From Lanius collurio (Eukaryota; Chordata; Aves; Passeriformes; Laniidae), in assembly GCA_020086605.1 (NCBI GenBank), contig JACBWW010000017.1:13269245-13333244 (forward strand): DNA of 64,000 nucleotides. Reading direction: 5' to 3'. Under the pieces are notes generated by a model. That model did not search any database and was not told the origin of the DNA. It saw only the letters and a program-made list of their open reading frames with translations. Position numbers and translations under genes: made by a program. Positions 24,543-35,475 of this stretch are shown here, in pieces. The stretch's first letter is position 1. Each line of letters opens with the position of its first letter.

Positions 24543-25954
24543 AACCTCCAAAGTGTACAGAACACAAAGTTTTACTGATTCCTTCAGGAATTCTTGCCAT
24601 AGCCAGCTGCCACTTAAGAATCACTCCTGAACACTTGTGAAATAGAAGAAACCAAAAGCACTTCCTGCTAGACAGGCATTCAGATGAACACCAATGGGAA
24701 GGAAGTCGTGCCTATTCATTGTAAGCACAAGAACCTTGTTTACAGAAAGCAAGACAGTCAAAAATAGTTTCCAATACATTTGAACTCATCAAAATGCTTA
24801 TCACTCCACAAGTTATGTTTACTTTCGAAGAGGTTGTGGAATTGAATTGAGATGAGCACCCTTTTGTTGCTTTGAAGGCATGCTGAAAGTAAAAGCAGAT
24901 CAGCAAGAAACACAGCAAAGATAATGGAAGAGGCTGTGTTTCCACCAAGACATTTCATGGACTTTCATGTCATGGGATCTTACTCTGGCACTGTGTGATG
25001 TGCAGAGGTAGAAGAGCCCTGTGTGGCTGTGCAGGTCCAGACCTGTAGGGTCCACACAGCATGACATGCCCATCCCTTCCTGCCCAGAGGTCATGCAATG
25101 GAAGCACATACCTCACAAATCCATACTGGGAGTGCAGAAGATGAACTCAAAAAGGCCAGTGAAACAGGAACAGCTGCTTTTGCATGTTTTGTTCTCAAGT
25201 AAAGTCCCAACCCACGTGCAGCACCACTGAAGTCAGTGGGGTGTGCCTTTACAAACCAGACTAGTGTTCTTCCTTACTCTTTGAGTATTAATCTGCCATC
25301 CAACAAATGCCAGTTATTGAGAACAAAACCACACTCTACAACTTCATAATTCCATCTCCCAGTGGCCCAATGCTTTGTGCAGAGAGCTAATCCCTTTGCA
25401 TTTTCCATTTCAAAAGATGGATCTCTCTGTGAGACCTATGTATTTTGTCACATTCTGAAAACACAGAATGAACAGTAATAATAAAGTATGCTATTTTAAT
25501 TTTGAAGTATCACTCATAGCATGTAACTCAGCTACAAGCATGTACTCAGATCCTTGAAGGTATAGCTCAAGTACTTAAAAGTACATAACTTCCTTACAGG
25601 CTAGTATGTCAAAAACTTAAAAAAAAAAAAAGGAAAGGAAACAACAGTAAAAATAGAATAAGCTAGGACTCCTAGTACTGAAAAGGAAAATAATCAGCTC
25701 TGCTTCTGAAAACAAGAGAAAAACAAGGGGTAACAAAGTAAATGTACTAAAGTTTAGGTATATTTCTGACTTTCACCATAAGCAACCACTTCCAAGATCA
25801 CTTATAATAAAAAAAATGCATTGATAGCTAGTCTGATATATCACAGGCTGAAACAGTTTATTTCACTGTCACTCCCAATACAAACTATCTACAAATATTA
25901 AGAGAAAAAAGACTACATAAACACACAATTAACCAAGTAATTTAAGTAACTTAC

Positions 25955-26137
25955 GTGAACAGGATCCAAAATTTTGACTGCTGCTTTGCTGCCATTTTTC
26001 TTATTTAACACTTTGAAAACTTTTCCATATGTTCCTTTGCCAATAGTCTCAATTATTTCCCAGGTATCTGAAGGATCAGGAAAGCTATCAAATATTATTG
26101 TTTTCCCAGTCAATGGAAGCATCTCAAATGATGGCTC
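25955..26137 (-). CDS. MYO3A: MYO3A first coding exon (start codon, residues 1-56)
   Basis: The exon starts after a pyrimidine-rich acceptor (CTTTTTCCTAG), carries 15 nt of 5' UTR, and the ATG lies at 26122-26120 with G at -3 and C at +4. It encodes 56 residues and ends CAC|GTAAGT, a strong donor, in phase 0. The protein begins [14 protein letters not shown]. The glycine-rich loop GKGTYG is at residues 28-33, and the ATP-anchoring lysine is K50 in AAVK. This is the N lobe of the kinase domain. The open frame continues past the donor for 13 codons, but that tail is intronic: the next exon joins exactly in phase to give DPVH-DIDEE. Because the ATG exon has its own acceptor, at least one upstream non-coding exon must exist. 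I am very sure of the exon and of its borders. Confidence 0.96.
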
Positions 26138-26296
26138 CTAGGAAAAAGAGATCTCAATGTTCACTCAACAAATGGTTAACAGCAATTTGCTTCCTAGAAA
26201 TGGGAAGAGAAATACACATTCCAGCCTCAAACACTAGGAATGTTTTTGCATATAGTGTGCATGCACAGATAGCATAATGAACAAAAACTGCTGCAC

Positions 26297-26387
26297 TTGA
26301 ATTTCCCTTTATTTGATATTGTGTTGACTGCACAATATCAAATGAAGGTATTTGCAGTCAACATAGCATCAAATGAAGGAAATTCAA
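26297..26387. repeat. Imperfect inverted repeat with two alternative hairpins
   Basis: The left arm 26297-26332 pairs with the right arm 26353-26387 over about 35 bp with only a few mismatches. The 20-nt loop between them holds a third copy of the CAATATCAAATGAAGG core, which can also pair with the inner left arm (TTTGATATTGTG). Two mutually exclusive hairpins are thus possible. It lies about 160 bp upstream of the first coding exon of MYO3A, in the intron. A miniature transposon remnant is possible, but I see no clear target-site duplication. Confidence 0.85.
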
Positions 26388-29300
26388 ATAATAATTTGAA
26401 CCAAATTATCATTTACTAGTGGAAGCTTTCCCATGCACTTCAATGAATTTATATTGTCACTCCAGGATCCTTGGGGGGATGGGGGAATGAAAATCATAAA
26501 ATCCCCAAGAATTTAGGTCCATTACCAAGAATCAGGAAAGAAGTGGAAAGAACATGCTAAGTAGTAGCATTAGGTTCATTCAAACTCTTACAGCAAACAA
26601 TCATTTTTACAAGCCTACTCTTAGCACTGGAATTATGACATAGATCCCAAAAGGCCAAGCAGATCAAAGTGAGAGATCTTTTCACAATGCTATGGTATTC
26701 TGACAGTCAAGCACTCTCAGTCATGGGAAACGTGCTTACCAACATGCAGCCTTTAACAACTGGTTTACATATTGTAAAGGAAACACCTTTTACAAGGATT
26801 GAATTGTATCCATCACTGACTGACCAGGTTACACCAGCACCCTGGTCTGTGACGGACACAATTCACCAGGAATCCTGCAGCAGTCTGTTGTGTACTTGGT
26901 ACTGCAACCACTACTGGCCCAACAACCTGATTTCAAATACTGTGGGAATGAAATGACCCAATTTTACCTGATACAATGAATCTTCCTTAACACTATTTCA
27001 GGTCAAAGTAAAGATCAAGATCCAGAGACATACATCTGTAATAAGTAAATCCTTAGTTTTCCATTCCAGATTCAGAATTTGCTTCTTTCTTCTGCCCCAT
27101 GGGATTCACATAGACTTGCCTCAGACAGAACACTGACTGCAGTCTTTTCCTAAGGCCTTACTTTTTCATTACCTTATACCTAGCCTTTTTCTATGCCTTG
27201 GGAACTTTACCACTTTCAGGCAAAGCCATTTATTCCCCCAAAAAGAACACAAATTAGTTACTTTTTTTTTTTTTTTTTAACTTTCTTTTTCTTTGCCTTT
27301 AAAGCAGTGCTCAGATACAATCGTTCTGTTGGGTTTTTTGATCACTTCATATATAAATGCATTGCAATTTGCTCATATTTGGGATTACACAAAACAATAA
27401 CTAAATTTGGGTTGATATAGGGATTAGGATTCATAATCTCAAACCCTTTCTTTGAGAGTTTCAATAATGATGGAGGAATTTTTAAATTCTCTTTAAACTT
27501 TAGATTTTAAAATTGAGGCTATTTGTTTAAGATCTACTGGATACAAAGTCTATAACTAGTGATTTTTTTTTTTTTTAGAGGAAAAAAAGTAAAAAGGTAT
27601 CAATGTTTGCCTTCATAAGAACTAAGGCATCCAAACCCTACTGAAGCCTGTCTACATACAGGCTATTTTCTACAGAATATGTAATTTTCCATCAAAATCT
27701 AGAGCCTGTTATGTCTCACATTACAAGAAAAACACAGGAGCTTCTGGCCCAGGCAGCAGGAGATATGCAGCACTGAAGAAAGAAAGATTTAATTTCTCCC
27801 TTTCGAAGATGAGCACTTCTGACACAGGAATCAAAGAGCAGCTTCACATTTTTAGACTGTGCCAGAGCCAAGCAGGTAACTCTGATATCTTAAATCTCCA
27901 AATGCATGCCTAAGCAAAGGTCCACCTTGCTGTACAGATGTTTCACATGAAGTAAAACACTCTAAAGAAGTAATATTCCAACCTGGTGCTTCAGACAGCC
28001 TCTCAGGCTTCATTAAATCCCTATACATTGACAGAATGAAGCTGAAATTCATTGACTTCCCAGTATCAATTGCTCATTTGTCTCCAGAGACCAGCACAAT
28101 GAGAACGGTTAAAGGGCTAAGGAAACATTATCCTGCAGGTGCTATTTGGCTACCAGAGAAAAAGTGCTAGAGAAATTGCCATGTGCTTTTGTTTTCTTTT
28201 GAAAATCACACCAATTGCACATCATCTAGTCTTCTACATCATCTAGTAAGTCACCACATACTTAACAAATATGCATTCAGGAGCTGTCATACTTAGTTCA
28301 ATAATTTAGAGTGCTATTCCAGAAAGAATTATTCATCCTCATTCTTTCCTATGATTTACAGCTTCAAAATCATAACTTGAACAAGTTATACTGAATATCA
28401 TGTTTCCTCACTTTCACCAAGTTTAAGAACAAGTCCTTGCAGATAAATTGTTTAGTTTCCACTTCTATTATTAAAAAGTTATTAAATAAAATGATTGCAA
28501 GAGTTCTATTCTGGATGATGGATAATATTTTATTACATCTCTGTGAAGTTGTGAAAGCTGATAATGATTTAATCTCATATTTCACTGATAAATTAGACTG
28601 TTCCTGGAATGTGTCTGGATGCCCAACCAACTGGATAATTTATCATACCCTTCACCATTAAAAATTTACTTAAAAGCCACCACAATTTATAACTTGATCC
28701 AAACCTCTAATCTGGGGATGTACCCTTGAACCACTAGGATAAAAAGAACCTTTTAAAATTACTTCGGGTGTGCTCAGTGTGATAGTTCACTCAGCTTCTG
28801 CTCCAATTTTGGCTAACCAGACGGTGAGGCCTGATGGATGCTGGGCACAGTGCCAGTAAGTCAGAGCAAGAGCACCAAGTAGGCAGACAGGAGGCCTGAA
28901 AGAGCTCAAGAGCCATTATGAGCATTATGCACCATCATCACCAGCAAATCTGTCTCCTGTTATCTTTCCTGTTGCAGTTTCCCCAGAATCTGCTCACTTA
29001 CGAAAAATGGTATAGGCCAAACCTCTAAGCTGGAAGGTATAAAATATCAGCTTACCCAACAAGCTTTAGAAGCAAATCCAACAGCAGTCTGACTGCTGAG
29101 GTTTTCCTGCTGCTTGGTGTGATAAAGGGGACACTTGCACCGTGACATAGGAGAAGTGATAAGCAGTCTTTCACCCCCAGCTAAGTTTTAGTCTTTTGGT
29201 TTTGCTTGGAGGTACACAAATTAAAATATAAATTATGAAACCTTATGGCTTGAATGGTGAATAAATGATTTCACATGATAGACTGACCTGGGCAAAAGGG

Positions 29301-32225
29301 GATTGAGCCCTCTTTGTCGTGTTTGGTATAGTTCTTAATGAGCTCATGAAACAAAGTTTAAATCGCAGAGTACACTGTCCTGTAAGTCTGAGAGAGCCAC
29401 AGACTAACACAGCAATTAAATTCAGGATATTCAAGGCAAGGAAAAAATACATTTGGAGTTCCAAGAAAACAAGGTTTGGGGTTTTGTTGGTAGTTTGGTT
29501 GGTGTTTTTTTTCTCTGAGAGGGGAATTTGGTGCCAGTTACACTAACAAATTGGGTGAGAATTCTTATGAGCCATTCCTATGTGACTTTTTGCTTCACAT
29601 CAAACATATGCACCCTCTACAGCAGATTTCAGGCCAAATATTAGAGATACCCAGAGATGCCCTGTTCAGCAGCTGCGCTGGCAGACTGCTGCATTCTCCA
29701 TCATTTTCAATATCTAGTCAGTTTGGAGAGGGAAGAGGAAGCCTACCGAAGAACACAGTATATCTCCTCTGGACTATCTCTTTGCTGCCAAGGCAATTCA
29801 GTGAAGTACATTTATCACACCAAAGCTTCAGACACAAACCAATGGCCTTGCTGAGGACTTTGCAGTCAAGGCCACGGAGCATTAGAGACAACACAGTCAA
29901 GTGGGAATAAGCAATAGGTTTTGCTTCTGTTGGCTGGGTTGAAAGCACAACGGAGTCTGAATTTCATATAGAATATTGTATGTTAATCCAATATTTTCAC
30001 TACTGTTTCATATCACCTAAATCTTAAAAAAAGTGCAACTTCTTTATAAACCTTCCCCCCCAATAGTTTCTGAATGGACCTTCATCTCACTTGAAGGAAA
30101 ACATACCCATTTCCTCCATAAAGAGCTAATAAAATGAGAGCCCCCTTGCCTCATGTCATTCATTGTTCTCCACACAGGAAGCCTACATGATTAGCAAAGC
30201 AGACATCTATTCACATTCAACCACAATGAATCCAGCCTTCAGGTTCCCATCAGCATCTTGTCTCCTGGCTACCACAACTTTCTGGTCATGAAAACTGGAA
30301 CCAGGATATCATCGGGTCAGTTCAAAACACACCTTCTGAGGTTGTCTTCTGTTTTGTTTGTTCATATCACTCTGTCCTTCACATTGCAAACATTACTTAT
30401 GTTTAACCTGACAGATCCTGCACATATCCTGTCTTGTCAGGTGCCAGATATCTTCCCATATGTCATGACTGGCAGATGTCAGGTGTCAAGAACACTGGCA
30501 CACATGGCCTATCAGGTCTGTTACTTCTCTGGAGGTGGCACAATGCACTCCTTCAGATTGTGAAACTTAAACCTCTTGCCTAATGGATGCCAGAAAAAGT
30601 AATCACCCTAACAAAAAGACCCAAACAAAAATAGACAGCTTGTTATATAAAATAAAGAAACTCCATCTCACCTCACTTTTTCATCCCCTTTATTGCCTTT
30701 TTCCAATATCTAATTTGAAATTTCATTGGTCTGACAGAGATTACAAGGCACAGTGGGGCCTTCAAATACTTAATGCAATGGCACAATCAAATCCCCAATC
30801 ACATTTCTTCTTATTTCATGAGTTATGCCACACTGACAAGTACTTAATAAGAAAGTAAAGGCTGCCACATGGAATTCTCAAAACAAGCCAAAAAGCATGA
30901 GGCTACAATATGACCTTCATTGTACCAGCACCTAGCAATTTCTGGATAAATGTCCAAGTAATTTGATTATTCAACTAAGAGCATGGATTGCAGCTCAGGT
31001 TCTCAGCTAGAGCTATAATGAGCAATTTATGCAGTACTTTATCTTAGCCATCATTCAAAGAGTAAGTTTTGCTCTGGAAATTCAAATGTCACCCCCATTT
31101 AATTCTGGGGGAATATTCGGCCTCTGATTTCAATGGTGATGCAACCTATATCTGAATGGGAGCTATATTCAAATCTAAGCTCGGTGTGAGCATGTTATCT
31201 AGTTTGGCCATTAGTTAAAGACAAGTGTTTGGAGGTTTGCAGGCTGGATTTTTTACTTCATTTGTCAAAAGCTGAATGCACTTAGCATTATAATTTCACT
31301 CTAAAACAACAACGAATTTGCATAATTACATGATTTTTTTACTCTCCATATGTCTAGACGAATTATCGTCTTCAACGGCACATCAGTTTACTTACTACTT
31401 TCCACTCTATATATTCCACATTGATTTCAATTGTCCTTCTTGTCTGCAAGAAAGCTTCCAGAGGGGAAAAAAAATCTCTTTAGTCCCACCTATGGCAGAT
31501 GAAGAATAAAAATCAACAACCTTCTCTGACAGTCAGTCCATGTCTTTCACTGTTGTGTGCTTACACAAGTAAGAAAGACACAAAAAGTTAATTTAGGTGA
31601 GCTTCACCTAAGCTGATGTGTAGAATACACCTATTAGAACCTAAGCTAGATGCTTTAATTCCATTTCAGTCAAAGCAATAAAAAAGTGATTCACCTTATC
31701 TGGGTAGTATTTATCTTAGCATAAGACAACTTAGTCTCCAGACACTGTTGATTCTACTGGCTAAGTTTCCCCTGCCTACAACAGAAGCCCAGTTACACTG
31801 CTTCAGATGCAGACATTTTAAGGCAAATTAATTCTATCCTATTTAAATGCTGGAAATAAAGAGTTTTAGCTTGACAACCGACAAAATGAGTATCAGCTCC
31901 ATACTACAGCCGAGGAAACTGCAAATAAGCCACATGTCATAACCTGGAAGCTGTCAGGCAGCTTGGACATGGTCTGATGATGCACAGACAAGGCAAGCAC
32001 CATGCAATTACACTGCCAAGAAAACCTTGAACTCAGCAACCAAACCCTAAATTAATGTAAAAGCAGGAATAAATGGTTATGTAAACCATTTGGAGGCAAG
32101 GAGTGGTGATCAGTTTAGGCAAGTATCAAACAACCTATTTCCTGGGCACACTTCAAAGTACATACATCAGTCTTAGGGCTGTTCAAGGAATAAACTGATC
32201 TGATTTTGAGGCCACCTTTTAGTGT

Positions 32226-32465
32226 TTACTCTCTGAAAGGCTGGGTAACTGTTTCTTCTGTTTCTAAAAACACTTCTTCTGTTTGGTGACTGTTATCCAG
32301 CGACAACTTTCCCAACAGAGCAAGACAGCTTTCAGAGACATTTGATGCCTCTGGACTCCTTGACCTTTGTAAAACTTCTACATGCAGTAGAGAAGCACTA
32401 CTGTGTGGTATCAGTACCTGATCTCCTTCTATTGATAAATGCGTATTGGGTGTCCACACTGACAT
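32226..32465 (-). other. Unassigned 79-codon open frame in probable intron
   Basis: The frame starts at ATG 32465 and ends with TAA; an in-frame TAA lies just four codons upstream of the ATG. The product would be acidic and Ser/Thr/Glu-rich (for example HQTEEVFLETEE), without membrane segments or a known motif. No good acceptor with a pyrimidine tract precedes it. I do not recognise it; chance or an old gene fragment are both possible. Confidence 0.2.
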
Positions 32466-33700
32466 TTCATCTGCTGATTATTATTCAGCCGATCTTGACA
32501 TTTTTACTTGCTGCAGACTGAACTGGCTAGCCCTGCTCATGGGAGGCTCCAGCTCTTCACTCTGAATGTTTTCAGAGGGCATAGATGCAAGAGATCTGCT
32601 TCAGTGCTGGGTTCCACCTTGGTTTTCATCCATTCCCAGCCATGCCCCATAACAAGCAGAGTCACACTGCATGCTGAGGTTTACAGTTCTAAGGAAAGTC
32701 CATAGGAGGACGGGATTTTTTAAGCAACAGGTTGGAGAATCAGTGAGGGGTGTAAGCATTCAATCTATTCCCATGCATAGGGGCTACCCCCTAGATTGCA
32801 ATCATTCAGAGTTTAAACATGATGCCAGTACAGACCCCCAACTTTTTTTAAGCCAACCTTTAGTTAAAGGAAGAGGGTATGGAAAGAACAAGTAAACAAA
32901 ATGCTAAATTTAATTACTGTAGTCAATTCTTAGGAGCTTTGATGTTTTAAAAACAAATGACAGCTAAAGGTTTTTGTGGCAATTGTCATCCAACAGACAA
33001 TATTTATGCAGGGGCATTACAATCATGAAACAGGATTAATAACAGAAACGGGAATGGTTCATTATCAAATTGTATTCAGACTTTTGCCACCAGAAGTAAT
33101 GAAACAACATTAGCAATCCATGAACTGAATTATATGCAGCTAATTTTGTGGCTCCCAGGAGAAAGGCACTGCAAGTGATGAGAATAATTTTTCAAAGACT
33201 AAACACTAGGTCATTATATTAGCAAATAACTTGATTTTCAAAGCTAAAGTATCACTTAATTTTTCTATTTTAACACAGTAAAACTTTATAAGGCCATAAA
33301 AATCAATATGGTGCGACCTCACTCACTCCGTATTTCTCGTAACTTCTAACAGCAGAAAAGTGGCAACTCAAAATTAATTTAGCTGCTGTATCAATGAGCT
33401 TTGTCAGGGCTTGAAAATAAGGCGATATAGTAACTTGATAGCAAGATAAGGAAGGCATTGCAGACAACAAGGAAACTTGCTAGCATGTAGCATTAGCAGG
33501 CAAGAAGTTACGGGATGTGAGTGTACTCTGGGCACGGTAAGAGTCCACAGGCGTCCTGCCGAGGCCACGGTCACGCCACAGCCCCGCGTGTCCCTCGGGC
33601 AGGCAGCGCTGTGCCCGGCTCCGGGAGCGCCTGGCTGCTCTCACCGCCGGCCAGGCATCTCTCCCGACTACTCCGCAAGCGTTTCTAACCAGAAACTTAC

Positions 33701-33800
33701 TCTCAAGAGAAGAGAAGAAAAAAAAAAAAAAAAAAAAAAAAAGATAACAAAAGTAAAACGTAGAAACAAGCAGGATTCATCAGAATGAGACGCAAGAGCC
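33701..33800 (-). other. MYO3A: Candidate non-coding first exon of MYO3A (start undefined)
   Basis: The 3' border is the GAGA|GTAAGT donor just left of 33701. The upstream limit is not fixed by the sequence; I place it roughly 25-50 bp past the CCAAT box. The exon would include the run of 25 A (T on the minus strand) at 33718-33742, which is odd for an exon and lowers confidence. Confidence 0.3.
33718..33742. repeat. Poly-A tract (25 nt)
   Basis: A pure A run on the plus strand, preceded by a purine stretch AGAGAAGAGAAG. Confidence 0.95.
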
Positions 33801-33846
33801 AACCCCAAGCCTCACATGCCCCTTATTGGTTACCGTCACAGAGTCG

Positions 33847-34222
33847 NNNNNNNNNNNNNNNNNNNNNNNNNNNNNNNNNNNNNNNNNNNNNNNNNNNNNN
33901 NNNNNNNNNNNNNNNNNNNNNNNNNNNNNNNNNNNNNNNNNNNNNNNNNNNNNNNNNNNNNNNNNNNNNNNNNNNNNNNNNNNNNNNNNNNNNNNNNNNN
34001 NNNNNNNNNNNNNNNNNNNNNNNNNNNNNNNNNNNNNNNNNNNNNNNNNNNNNNNNNNNNNNNNNNNNNNNNNNNNNNNNNNNNNNNNNNNNNNNNNNNN
34101 NNNNNNNNNNNNNNNNNNNNNNNNNNNNNNNNNNNNNNNNNNNNNNNNNNNNNNNNNNNNNNNNNNNNNNNNNNNNNNNNNNNNNNNNNNNNNNNNNNNN
34201 NNNNNNNNNNNNNNNNNNNNNN
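33847..34222. other. Assembly gap, 376 undetermined bases
   Basis: All bases are N. The gap touches the CpG-rich stretch on its left, which fits the usual loss of GC-rich promoter DNA in short-read bird assemblies. Open frames spanning it are meaningless. Confidence 0.99.
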
Positions 34223-35424
34223 TTAAATGGATACTGACAGTGCTGGAAAACTTAGTAATGAAATGATTACGTGACATTCAGTGTCAAGCAGCCTAGCCAC
34301 ATTTCTCCTTTGCCTTTATTTTCACTCCTTCATGTTCTTTTTCCATCTCAACATGCCTTGGCTTTTGCCTCTCATTTTCCAAAAAAATTACCATTTTGCT
34401 TTTATTTAGAAAGCCTTTCAGATGAGGGTTCAAAGTTCTAGAGTAAATAAGTATATATGCTTTCTCTCCCCCCAAATAAATTTGAAAAAGTTAAGGACAA
34501 ATATGATGCATTGACAGTATCCAGCTATATATATTAAAAGATAAATGAAGTGTGATCATCTCCAGCTGTACCTGGTATGAGATTAAGTTGCGGTTAATGC
34601 CACAAGACAGCATCTACACTACACCTTCTTTTTAACAGATTGTGATTAGATTAGTTTCAGACTTTCTCCTTGCCTTTCAACATAGTTTTTACTTTCATTA
34701 GTAGTATTGTGGGTGCAAGTCTGAAAACTATTTTTAAGTTTCTATGTGACAAAAATGAAAGCAGCATGAACAGACAACCTTTCAAAGCATCTTCAGCATT
34801 AGATCACATTAGTGAGTTGCTTTTAGAATGTAATACTCTTCATTTTTGAAATATAATGGACCCAAAACATACGTAAGTAGAATAGACCTCTTTTACTCCA
34901 GAAATGATATGTTCAGACTTCTACATTCTTAGAAGCTTCTAATAACAAAAAAAAAAAAGGAAGGGGGGGGGGAAGGCTGGGGGCGGAGCAGGTGAGGGTA
35001 GGTAAGATGCTCTTGTGATTAAGGCACCAAATTAAGGCTATAATTTACTTAAAATAGTATTTTCTATATTGTGAAAGATCCTACTGCATCCAAATAAAGG
35101 CAGGATGAAGATAGGCAGTACACCATGGACCCTCCCTACAAAAGGGGATCCTTGGCTACTAGGCTACAAATCCTGAGCAGAGCTCAGCCATAGAGAATTT
35201 GTGGACCTAAGGCATATGTTCCTACTTTTAATCTATTTTTTTTTCTTTATAATTTATCTTTTAATAGCATTCTACTCAGGAGGAGCTGTTTTGATGGCTA
35301 ACAAGGTACATATACAAATAACAAGTGACACAGGAAAAGAACAGCAGATAAATAATAACTAAAGAAAATAAATAAGCATGCTTAACTAGCAGAAGACCAC
35401 CACTGTAAGAATCAAAGAACTTAC

Positions 35425-35475
35425 CTCTTTGGGGAAGTGCTTTTTGACCTCTCTGGCTGCTTAACTGAGCACAGC
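35425..35475 (-). other. Possible 51-bp non-coding exon
   Basis: The minus strand shows TTCCTCATATTTGCTACAG|GCTGTGC at the left splice border and CCAAAGAG|GTAAGTTC at the right. The donor is near consensus and the acceptor is acceptable. It lies on the MYO3A strand, upstream of the CpG-rich candidate promoter, so it could belong to an alternative 5' UTR or to another transcript, or be chance. Confidence 0.25.

Larger units (their letters stand above)
21120..25954 (-). other. MYO3A: MYO3A intron, 4.8 kb
   Basis: This intron lies between the first two coding exons. It contains a CR1 fragment near its 3' end (about 21400-22057), a short GTAG repeat at about 22083-22099 and a pyrimidine-rich strand at 24385-24542. 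No additional exon is supported. Confidence 0.9.
1..26137 (-). other. MYO3A: MYO3A transcription unit, 5' coding part (four exons visible)
   Basis: This span covers the visible coding exons of MYO3A and the introns between them, read right to left. MYO3A is an actin-based motor with an N-terminal Ser/Thr kinase of the STE20/MST type, known from hair-cell stereocilia tips and photoreceptors; in humans its loss causes the deafness DFNB30. Joined, the four exons give one open frame of 169 full codons with matching intron phases 0, 0, 0 and 1. Assignment to MYO3A and not MYO3B rests on the N-terminal KTIIFD and [10 protein letters not shown] segments, [11 protein letters not shown] after the glycine loop, [10 protein letters not shown], and [13 protein letters not shown]. 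These follow MYO3A as I remember it and differ from MYO3B. The exon that finishes the DFG motif is not found between 1 and 4755, so the gene continues past the left edge. Confidence 0.93.
26138..33700 (-). other. MYO3A: Probable MYO3A 5' UTR intron
   Basis: The ATG exon has a proper acceptor, so this sequence must be intron at least in its left part. The right border is placed at the strong minus-strand donor at 33700-33699, which is an inference. It contains the inverted repeat at 26297-26387, T tracts at about 27261-27279 and 27566-27578, and an unassigned 79-codon frame at 32226-32465. Otherwise I see single-copy-looking, AT-rich DNA. Confidence 0.6.
33530..33846 (-). promoter_or_regulatory. 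CpG-rich region with CCAAT box: candidate MYO3A promoter
   Basis: Bases 33540-33685 hold about 15 CpG dinucleotides, far more than anywhere else in this AT-rich window. Next to the assembly gap, the minus strand carries TGACGGTAACCAAT: a CCAAT box at 33829-33825 and a TGACG half site at 33838-33834. About 125 bp further along that strand is a strong donor, GAGA|GTAAGT, with GT at 33700-33699. Together these suggest transcription start and a short non-coding first exon on the minus strand, feeding the acceptor at 26138. No TATA box is seen. The gap probably hides more of the island. The link to MYO3A is inference; a promoter for a divergent transcript is the alternative. Confidence 0.5.

Noticed and set aside
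25913..25954. Continuation of the MYO3A start exon by 13 codons (to a stop at 25913).
   Set aside because: A strong GTAAGT donor lies at the end of codon 56 and the next exon joins in phase to give the expected kinase sequence, so these codons are intronic.
33530..33545. Plus-strand splice donor CACG|GTAAGA near 33536.
   Set aside because: No exon, start site or downstream acceptor on the plus strand supports it; a chance match is more likely.
33780..34277. Several open frames of 136-165 codons across 33780-34277.
   Set aside because: Most of each frame is the 376-bp run of undetermined bases, so there is no sequence to support them.
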